Source: Brooklawnia sp049651565
GTDB taxonomy: Bacteria; Actinomycetota; Actinomycetes; Propionibacteriales; Propionibacteriaceae
DNA length: 7,613 bases
Direction of reading: 5' to 3'
Assembly (NCBI RefSeq): GCF_049651565.1
Contig: NZ_JBASCI010000074.1
Span: 1 to 7,613, forward strand
The notes under the pieces: generated by a model
The model's input: the letters and a program-made list of their open reading frames with translations, nothing else
The model's database searches: none
Told to the model about the DNA's origin: nothing
Part shown: positions 1 through 5,014 of the stretch, one piece after another
How the letters are laid out: every line of letters begins with the position of its first letter
Numbering within the stretch: the stretch's first letter is position 1
Translations under genes and position numbers: made by a program

Positions 1-617
1 CCCGGCATCGCGCCCTCCACCGACTCGGCAGCGTACCGGGCGGCCTTGGCGCGGCGCCGTAGTCGGTGCGCCCACTCCAGGGTTTCCTCTCGGTCCCGCG
101 GCCCGTCCCGCCACTCGCGCGCCACCCGCGTCTCGGCCCACCGCACCCGGTCGAAGACCTCGCTGCGCGGCGGCGGTGCACCGGTCTTGCCGGTCGAGCG
201 CCACGGGTCCGCAACAACCTCGGCGACCAATTCGAGGACGCCAGCGGCGCGGTCGCTGAGCAGCATCCGGTCGGCGATGTGGGCGGTCCGGCGGCGCTCG
301 GCGTCCAGCGCGGCGATCACCGCGCGGGTGCCGGGACGGTTGCCGAGCAGGCTGGCCACCTCCTCGGCGATGACCTCGGCGTCCCGGGCCTGCCCGAGTT
401 GGGAGTTGTACCAGTCGAGTTCGGTGAGGACCTGCTCGGCGAGCTTGGGACGCACCAACGGTCGGTACAGCCGCACGCTCGCCTTCAACCGTCGCCCGGC
501 GGCGCGCAGGTCATGGATGGAATCCGGCTGCCGACTGTGCACCTCCGCGGGCAGGGTTCGCATCAACGCCAGTTGGTCCGCCCAGTACTGCTGGACGGCG
601 GCAGCACTCTTCGACAT
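1..617 (-). CDS. CHAD-domain protein (N-terminal 205 residues, cut by left edge)
   Basis: CHAD domains are alpha-helical modules with conserved basic residues that bind inorganic polyphosphate; many occur on polyphosphate granules or next to CYTH phosphatases. The minus-strand frame is open from an ATG at 617-615 to the window edge. It shows both halves of the CHAD signature: HDLRAAGRRLKASVRLYRP at residues 35-53, LGQARDAEV at about 74-82, and HRLRRRAKAARYAAE at 184-198. The histidines (H35, H184) and the arginine/lysine rows facing the helices are intact. The CHAD module starts almost at residue 1, so there is no N-terminal CYTH domain; anything C-terminal lies outside the window. No Shine-Dalgarno sequence precedes the ATG, but a TAGCAT hexamer lies 6 nt upstream, which fits a leaderless mRNA. 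The fold assignment is firm; the cellular role (polyphosphate binding) is inferred from the family. The long plus-strand frames over this interval are shadows. Confidence 0.88.
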   Translation of the reverse strand, partial: MSKSAAAVQQYWADQLALMRTLPAEVHSRQPDSIHDLRAAGRRLKASVRLYRPLVRPKLAEQVLTELDWYNSQLGQARDAEVIAEEVASLLGNRPGTRAVIAALDAERRRTAHIADRMLLSDRAAGVLELVAEVVADPWRSTGKTGAPPPRSEVFDRVRWAETRVAREWRDGPRDREETLEWAHRLRRRAKAARYAAESVEGAMP

Positions 618-623
618 GCCTAA

Positions 624-629
624 ATGCTA
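624..629 (-). promoter_or_regulatory. Candidate -10 box for a leaderless CHAD gene transcript
   Basis: TAGCAT on the minus strand matches the actinobacterial TANNNT -10 pattern and ends 6 nt before the ATG at 617. Transcription would then start at or next to the start codon, as is common for leaderless actinobacterial mRNAs. No recognisable -35 element sits 16-18 nt upstream, so the assignment rests on the hexamer and its spacing alone. Confidence 0.3.
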
Positions 630-685
630 CCTGTGATCAACCACGCGACCGTCGTCCCCTGTGAGGAGGAAATGCTGCGGTGGTA

Positions 686-697
686 GGGCTTCGGCCC
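686..697 (-). terminator. Short GC hairpin just downstream of tRNA-Asn
   Basis: The sequence GGGC-TTCG-GCCC (plus strand) forms a 4 bp all-GC stem with a 4-base loop, beginning 3 bases past the encoded CCA end of the tRNA. On the minus transcript the loop is CGAA. There is no T-tract after it, so it is a poor intrinsic terminator. It may instead be a weak terminator or a 3'-trailer structure limiting read-through towards the CHAD gene. Confidence 0.25.
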
Positions 698-700
698 CGT

Positions 701-776
701 TGGCTCCCCGGACTGGACTCGAACCAGTAACCCTCTGATTAACAGTCAGATGCTCTGCCAATTGAGCTACCAGGGA
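701..776 (-). tRNA. tRNA-Asn(GTT), CCA encoded
   Basis: The minus strand folds into a complete cloverleaf. The acceptor stem TCCCTGG pairs with CCGGGGA (one T-G pair). The D arm is GCTC-AATTGGCA-GAGC. The anticodon stem TCTGA/TCAGA encloses the loop CTGTTAA, whose anticodon is GTT (plus-strand positions 741-743, read as AAC). The T arm is ACTGG-TTCGAGT-CCAGT. Discriminator base G (704) and CCA (701-703) follow, so the 3' end is genome-encoded. The tRNA reads asparagine codons AAC and AAU. Its location near dnaG and dgt resembles the asnT locus I recall from Mycobacterium tuberculosis. No integrase or att-like duplication of its 3' end is visible nearby. Confidence 0.97.
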
Positions 777-807
777 TAGCTGCACGTCTTGGTCGACGCG
801 AGAAGTA

Positions 808-837
808 ACCGTACCAGATCGCCGACACCAGACCCAA
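808..837 (-). promoter_or_regulatory. Candidate promoter of the tRNA-Asn gene
   Basis: On the minus strand, TTGGGT (832-837) and TACGGT (808-813) are separated by 18 nt. They resemble the -35 TTGACA (3 of 6, with the TTG core) and the -10 TANNNT (4 of 6 against TATAAT). The -10 lies 31 nt before the mature tRNA 5' end, leaving a leader of about 24 nt for RNase P removal. The element falls in the 81-base gap between the small upstream gene and the tRNA, where a tRNA promoter is expected. Confidence 0.4.
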
Positions 838-857
838 ACCAGCAGGCCGTGCGGGTA

Positions 858-1358
858 TCACTCGTACTCGGCGCGCAGGTCGGCTACCACGGTCAGCACC
901 TGGCTCTGAACCCGTGGATCGCCGAGGTCGAGGCGTCCGAGGCCCTCGGCCTGCCAGACGATCGGCTCATTGGACCCGGGGGCGCGGCGTCCGGTCACCA
1001 TCACGGTTCCCAACCCACCCTGCAGCGTGACCTGGCGGGACATCACGATCGAGGCCCGAACCCGTTCGGCGAAGGCGCCCGGAACCTGGCCGGGGTGTTC
1101 CAGCCGGATCTCACCCCTCGTGCCGTCAACGAGTTCCCAGTACAGGCCGTTCCGGTCGGCGTTCCAGCCGCCCCGCTGGATGTCCACCCAGGCCACCAGT
1201 TGCCAGCCCTCGACCCGCCGGACCGCCATCCGGTCGGGCAGCACGGCCACCAGTTCGCGGTCGTTGCGGGCGGCGACCATTATGGTCGGTCGCCGGCCGA
1301 CGATCTGGCGCAGCTCGGCTGCTTCGGCAGCGGTCAACCGGAATGGGGGAACGGCCAT
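858..1358 (-). CDS. Conserved-looking actinobacterial hypothetical protein, 166 aa
   Basis: I cannot name this protein. The ATG at 1358 is chosen because the frame upstream (to 1526) encodes arginine/serine-rich sequence typical of non-coding frames and overlaps the sigma gene. From MAVPPFRL onward the composition becomes protein-like. Residues 24-82 alternate hydrophobic strands and tryptophans (W52, W58, W65, W74), with the pattern LVAW..I...GWN....GLYWELVDG. This resembles small beta-barrel proteins such as bacterial PH-like domains. A basic helix-like stretch follows, FAERVRASIVMSRQVTL (96-112), then GTVMVTGRRAP (117-127). From memory, actinobacterial proteins with a 'RERV..S(V)V' segment followed by 'V..RR.P' and a late tryptophan form an uncharacterised family; this one fits. 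No signal peptide or membrane segment is present, so it is probably cytosolic. It lies 46 bp downstream of the sigma gene on the same strand and may be co-transcribed. No clear ribosome-binding site is seen. Confidence 0.75.
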   Translation of the reverse strand: MAVPPFRLTAAEAAELRQIVGRRPTIMVAARNDRELVAVLPDRMAVRRVEGWQLVAWVDIQRGGWNADRNGLYWELVDGTRGEIRLEHPGQVPGAFAERVRASIVMSRQVTLQGGLGTVMVTGRRAPGSNEPIVWQAEGLGRLDLGDPRVQSQVLTVVADLRAEYE

Positions 1359-1388
1359 GTCGCCATTGTTGCATTCGGGGCTGATCGG

Positions 1389-1402
1389 GCCGGTGACCCG
1401 GC
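1389..1402 (-). terminator. GC-only hairpin directly after the sigma-factor stop codon
   Basis: GCCGG and CCGGC form a perfect 5 bp stem with a 4-base loop. On the minus strand it begins 3 bases after the sigma-gene TGA (1407-1405). There is no T-tract, so it could be a weak U-less terminator or an mRNA-stabilising 3' hairpin separating the sigma gene from the small gene starting at 1358. GC-rich DNA forms such stems often by chance; only the position favours a role. Confidence 0.3.
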
Positions 1403-1404
1403 GC

Positions 1405-2232
1405 TCAGACCGCCGCCAGGAACCGCCGTGCCCTGCCCAGTGCCCGATTCTCGATCCGGCGGACGGTCGAGGTGCTGACGCCCAGCTCGACCGCGAGGCT
1501 GGCCCGGCTGACCGCCGGCCCGGCAAGTCCGAACCGCTGCTCCAGCACCAGGCGTTCGTCCTGCGGCAACTGCTCGAGCCACTGCGGCAGCGACGCCCCG
1601 AGGCTCTCCTCGACCGCGGTGTAGTCGGCCTCTTCCTGTCCGATCATGTTGACCATCGTGTCGCTCAGGGTGTCGGGACGTCCCAGGTTCAGGCGGCGGG
1701 CCACGGTTCCCTCGTCCCGGCCGAGGTGCTGGGCGAGTTCGGTCGCGTTGACCCGGCGGCCGAGTTCGGCTTCCAGGCGTTGCTGGGCCCGCCTGACCTC
1801 GATGGCGTACCTGGCCTGGAACCTTGAGGTGTGGATCTCGCCACACCGGACCGTTGCCGCGTTGAGCACCGCACCCTGGATGACCGGATAGGCGAAGCTG
1901 GAGAACTTGATGCCGCGGGTGTGGTCCCAGCGCTGGATGGCCTCACCCAATCCGACACAACCCTCCTGAATGAGTTCCTCGAGCGGCAGGTCAGCCTTGC
2001 CCGCCCACTGCCTGGCGATCTTGACCACCATCCCGGTGTTGGCCAGGTAGAACTGCTGGTGCGCTGCCTTGCCGGCCGTGACGACCTCGGCCAGCTCAGC
2101 CTCGGAGGAGGCGCACGGTCGATCGTCTGCGGCCAGCGCCGCAGCAGCCAGCACACCCGCTTCGATGGCCTTGGCAAGGCGGACCTCTTCGTCCGCGGTC
2201 AGCAGTTCGGTATCTGGGAAATTGATGCTCAT
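1405..2232 (-). CDS. Diverged sigma-70 family RNA polymerase sigma factor (275 aa)
   Basis: This is a sigma subunit that would direct RNA polymerase to a specific promoter set. A short region 1.2 (DTELLTADEEVRLAKAIEAG, residues 7-26) is followed by a spacer like that of actinobacterial Hrd/SigB group 2 factors. Region 2 spans about 54-128, with the core-binding sequence LPLEELIQEGCVGLGEAI (82-99). Region 3 is about 139-195. Region 4 is about 214-271, with a helix-turn-helix at 243-267. Region 1.1 is absent, and the usual 'DLVRxYLxxIG' before region 1.2 is cut short. The promoter-reading positions are unusual: the RpoD sequence YATWWIRQAIT is replaced by FAYPVIQGAVL (113-123), and region 4.2 'VTRERIRQIE' by VSTSTVRRIE (252-261). 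It lies 96 bp downstream of dnaG on the same strand. A weak candidate promoter, TTGGCA (2271-2276) with GAGGAT (2247-2252), lies in that gap. No Shine-Dalgarno sequence precedes the ATG. Family membership is certain; its regulon is unknown. Confidence 0.93.
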   Translation of the reverse strand: MSINFPDTELLTADEEVRLAKAIEAGVLAAAALAADDRPCASSEAELAEVVTAGKAAHQQFYLANTGMVVKIARQWAGKADLPLEELIQEGCVGLGEAIQRWDHTRGIKFSSFAYPVIQGAVLNAATVRCGEIHTSRFQARYAIEVRRAQQRLEAELGRRVNATELAQHLGRDEGTVARRLNLGRPDTLSDTMVNMIGQEEADYTAVEESLGASLPQWLEQLPQDERLVLEQRFGLAGPAVSRASLAVELGVSTSTVRRIENRALGRARRFLAAV

Positions 2233-2328
2233 GCGCCCAGCATCGAATCCTCGGCGCCTCGGTAACCGCTTGCCAACAGCCCGGAAACGGACAACACCGA
2301 TCGCCGGGAAGAGCTTGCCGAATCGAGG

Positions 2329-4200
2329 TCAGTCTGCTCCCCGGCTGGCGGCCTCCAGGTTGCGCCGACGGGCCTCGAACGCGATCAGTTCGCTAAACGC
2401 CTGCTTGTGCGCGGAGGCCTGCTCGACCGGGTTGATCCGCTGCAGCCGCGACTTGAGCTCGGCCAGCTTGCGCACCGTGCTCAACAGTTGCAACCGGGCG
2501 GTGTAGGCGGTGGCATAGGCCTCGTCCGGGGCGCGCAGGATCGGCTCCACCAGCAGCGACACTTGCAGTTGGCGCAACATCTCGTCCTCGGCGTTGGAGT
2601 ACAGCACCTCGGTCCACCGTTCGGGCTGGAACGGGGTGGCCTGGATGGCCTCGAAGGTCGCCCGGTACGCAGGGTGGGTGAAGTCGTCCGGACAGACCCC
2701 GTTCCACTCGGTGTCGAACAGCGTTGGGTGCTGCAGCATCAGCTTCAATGTCCCCCGTTCAACGGCGGTGTTCCGGTCGTCCGGGTCGGGCCACGGCAAC
2801 GCCAACCCGTCGAGGGTGGGGTCCGCGTTGGCGGCCACGGCCGGACGCCGGGGGGCCGGTTCGTCCCGGGCGGGTGGCATCGGACGCCTGGTCTGCTGGG
2901 CGACGACCTGCCGGACGTCCTCGATGTCCATGCCGACCAGTTGGGACAGGTCGTGCAGGTAGCCACGAACCAGGGACGCGTCCCGCACGCTGGACAGCAG
3001 GGGTGCGGCGGCCCGCACAGCCTGCAGGCGGCCGTCCACCCGGTCGAGGTCGTACTGGCCCACCACGTTGCGCATCACGAACCGGTACAGCGGGATGCGG
3101 CGTCCGACCAGTTCGCGGACCGCCGGCTCCCCGGCCTGCAGGCGCAGGTCGCATGGGTCGAGGCCGTTGGGTTCGACGGCCACGTAGGTCTGCGCGACAA
3201 ACGACTGGTCGAGGTTGAAGACCTTCAACGCGGCGGCCTGCCCGGCGGCGTCCCCGTCGAAGGTGAACACCACCTCACCATTGAAGGCGTCGTTGTTGCC
3301 CATCAGCCGCTGCAGGGTGCGGGCGTGGTCGGGCCCGAACGCGGTGCCGCAGGACGCCACCGCGGTGTCGATGCCGGACAGGTGGCAGGCCATCACGTCG
3401 GTGTAGCCCTCCACCACCACGGCCTGGGCCTTCCGTCCGATCGGCTGCCGGGCCAGGTCGAGCCCGTACAGCACGTGCGACTTCTTGTAGACCGGCGTCT
3501 CGGGAGTGTTGATGTACTTGGCAGGCATCCGGTCGTCGTCGAAGACCCGGCGGGCACCGAACCCGAGCACTGATTGCGCGGAGTCCCTGATCGGCCACAG
3601 CACCCGGCCCTGGAAGTAGTCCCAACCGCTGTCCCGGATCAGCCCGGCCCTGACCAGTTCGTCGTCGTTGAACCCGACGCGCCGCAGGTGGTTGTGCAAG
3701 GCCCGGCCGTCCCTGGGTGCGTAACCCATCCCGAAGTGCTCGGCGGCGGCCCGGTCGAAGCCGCGACCGTCGACGAACCGGCGGAAGACAATCGCCTCCG
3801 GGCTGTCGATCTGGCGCTGGTAGAACTCGGCGGCCGCCTGGTTTGCGGCCAGGATCCGCTGCCGAAGGCCGGGCTGCAGCGCCGGGCGTCCGTCGTCGCT
3901 GAATCGCAGCTGGACGCCGACCTTGTCGGCCAGCATCTGGACGGCCTCGGCGAAGGTCAGGTTGTCGATCTTCTGCACGAAGGTGATGACGTCACCGCCC
4001 TCCCCGCAGCCGAAACAGTAGTAGAAACCGCGGGCCGGGGTGACCTGGAAACTGGGCGTCTTCTCGTCATGGAACGGGCACAGACCCTTCAGGGAACCGC
4101 CGCCGGCGTTCCGCAGCTGCACGTGGCCGCCGACCACCTCGTCGATCCGGGCACGTTCGCGGACCAGCGCGATGTCCTCTTCGTTGATCCGGCCGACCAT
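2329..4200 (-). CDS. dnaG: DNA primase DnaG
   Basis: DnaG synthesises the RNA primers that start leading-strand and Okazaki-fragment synthesis, and it is recruited by the DnaB helicase. The 623-residue length is normal for actinobacteria. The N-terminal CHC2 zinc finger has C41-H44 (CPFH) and C62-C65 (YCFGC). The primase core follows, with the YFQGRVLWPIRD segment at 195-206. The TOPRIM catalytic motifs are intact: VVVEGYTDVM at 261-270 (E264) and FTFDGDAAG at 312-320 (D315, D317), which bind the metal. A proline/arginine-rich linker at about 437-475 leads into the helical C-terminal domain (about 480-615) expected to bind DnaB. The start MVGRINEEDIALVRER matches the family N-terminus exactly. 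There is no Shine-Dalgarno sequence, but a well-formed promoter ends 7 nt upstream, so the mRNA is probably leaderless. fetB diverges from it 46 bp away. A sigma gene and a small gene follow on the same strand. Confidence 0.98.
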   Translation of the reverse strand: MVGRINEEDIALVRERARIDEVVGGHVQLRNAGGGSLKGLCPFHDEKTPSFQVTPARGFYYCFGCGEGGDVITFVQKIDNLTFAEAVQMLADKVGVQLRFSDDGRPALQPGLRQRILAANQAAAEFYQRQIDSPEAIVFRRFVDGRGFDRAAAEHFGMGYAPRDGRALHNHLRRVGFNDDELVRAGLIRDSGWDYFQGRVLWPIRDSAQSVLGFGARRVFDDDRMPAKYINTPETPVYKKSHVLYGLDLARQPIGRKAQAVVVEGYTDVMACHLSGIDTAVASCGTAFGPDHARTLQRLMGNNDAFNGEVVFTFDGDAAGQAAALKVFNLDQSFVAQTYVAVEPNGLDPCDLRLQAGEPAVRELVGRRIPLYRFVMRNVVGQYDLDRVDGRLQAVRAAAPLLSSVRDASLVRGYLHDLSQLVGMDIEDVRQVVAQQTRRPMPPARDEPAPRRPAVAANADPTLDGLALPWPDPDDRNTAVERGTLKLMLQHPTLFDTEWNGVCPDDFTHPAYRATFEAIQATPFQPERWTEVLYSNAEDEMLRQLQVSLLVEPILRAPDEAYATAYTARLQLLSTVRKLAELKSRLQRINPVEQASAHKQAFSELIAFEARRRNLEAASRGAD

Positions 4201-4207
4201 GGCCGCA

Positions 4208-4236
4208 AGTGTATTCCGCCGCGGGTTCGATGGCAG
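4208..4236 (-). promoter_or_regulatory. Candidate dnaG promoter giving a leaderless mRNA
   Basis: On the minus strand, CTGCCA (4231-4236; 4 of 6 with TTGACA) and TACACT (4208-4213; 4 of 6 with TATAAT, fitting TANNNT) are separated by exactly 17 nt. The -10 box ends 7 nt before the dnaG ATG, so transcription should begin at or beside the start codon, consistent with the absent Shine-Dalgarno sequence. Its -35 end overlaps the AGGA (4235-4238) that serves as ribosome-binding site for the divergent fetB gene. Confidence 0.5.
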
Positions 4237-4246
4237 GATGGCCTAG

Positions 4247-5005
4247 GTGCAGTTAGATCCGACCTGGAACCTGGCCATCGCGCTCGGGGTGCTGGTGGTG
4301 GTCGGTACGCTCGTCGCCGCCTGGGGTCGGCTGCGGCTTCGGGGCCAGGTCGTCGTCGCGGCGGTTCGGGCGGCGCTGCAACTTGCCGCCGTGTCGGGCA
4401 TCATCGTGGCGGCCATCCAGCAGTTGTGGAGCTCTGCACTGTTCGTGCTGCTGATGTTCACCATCGCGCTCATCACCACCACCGGGCGGGTGGGCACCCG
4501 CAACGCCTGGTGGTGGTCGGGCCTGGCGATGGCGTCCGGCGCGATTCCGGTGCTGCTGGTGGTCTTCATCACCGGGACTGCCCCACTCAACGGCTTCTCG
4601 TTGATCCCGATCGGCAGCATCGTGGTCGGCAACATGATGACCGCGCACACGCTGGCCGGACGCCGGTACTTCCCCGAACTGCGCTCCAACATCGGGGTCT
4701 ACGAGGCGGTGCTGGCGGTCGGGTTGCCCCGGCGGCGAGCGATCTGGATGGTGCTGGAACCGGTGGCCGCCGAGCCGCTCGTCCCGACGCTGGACTCCAC
4801 CCGCACCGTCGGGCTGGTGACCCTGCCCGGAGCGTTCATCGGTGTGCTGCTGGGTGGCGGCACCCCGCTCCAGGCCGGGGCCTCCCAGCTGCTGGTGCTG
4901 GTGGGCATCCTGGTTGGCCAGGTACTGACGGTGACGGTGGTACTCCGGCTGATCGGCGCCGCCAAGCTGCTGCCGGCCGACCTGCGCGACAGGCTGCGCC
5001 CCTGA
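4247..5005 (+). CDS. FetB/YbbM-family (UPF0014) ABC-type membrane permease
   Basis: This family's Escherichia coli member, FetB, pairs with the ATPase FetA in iron export and oxidative-stress resistance. The 252-residue protein is almost entirely hydrophobic, with about seven transmembrane stretches (roughly 7-27, 34-57, 62-80, 88-109, 117-137, 185-205, 213-236). Family landmarks are the early basic AAVRAALQLAAV (38-49), PIGSIVVGNMM (121-131), EAVLAVGLPRRRAI (153-166) and LDSTRTVGLVTLPG (182-195) followed by LLGG. The usual motif LPGMMTGQILGG here reads LPGAFIGVLLGG (193-204), so it is a diverged member. The GTG start at 4247 is preceded by AGGA (4235-4238) with an 8-nt spacer. No FetA-like ATPase lies beside it: dnaG diverges on one side and the dGTPase-like gene converges on the other, with a 9 bp gap. 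Family is confident; metal specificity is not, so I withhold the gene symbol. Confidence 0.88.
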   Translation: MQLDPTWNLAIALGVLVVVGTLVAAWGRLRLRGQVVVAAVRAALQLAAVSGIIVAAIQQLWSSALFVLLMFTIALITTTGRVGTRNAWWWSGLAMASGAIPVLLVVFITGTAPLNGFSLIPIGSIVVGNMMTAHTLAGRRYFPELRSNIGVYEAVLAVGLPRRRAIWMVLEPVAAEPLVPTLDSTRTVGLVTLPGAFIGVLLGGGTPLQAGASQLLVLVGILVGQVLTVTVVLRLIGAAKLLPADLRDRLRP

Positions 5006-5014
5006 CGACCAGCT

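Noticed and set aside
46..636. Long plus-strand open frames (up to 196 codons) over the left end
   Set aside because: They are arginine/serine/proline-rich and lack any domain, while the opposite strand encodes a clear CHAD domain over the same bases. They are high-GC shadow frames.
701..776. tRNA-Asn as a mobile-element attachment site
   Set aside because: No integrase gene and no repeated copy of the tRNA 3' end were seen anywhere in the window.
789..1478. Plus-strand open frame of 229 codons
   Set aside because: It lies opposite the 166-residue minus-strand gene and the end of the sigma gene. It has no Shine-Dalgarno sequence and has non-globular composition; it is a shadow.
1359..1526. 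N-terminal extension of the small unknown protein back to 1526
   Set aside because: The extension would overlap the sigma gene by 122 bases and is low-complexity Arg/Ser/Gly sequence. The ATG at 1358 starts the plausible protein.
2407..3573. Plus-strand open frame of 388 codons opposite dnaG
   Set aside because: It is Gly/Val/His-rich with no family features and sits entirely within the unmistakable dnaG coding sequence; it is a shadow.
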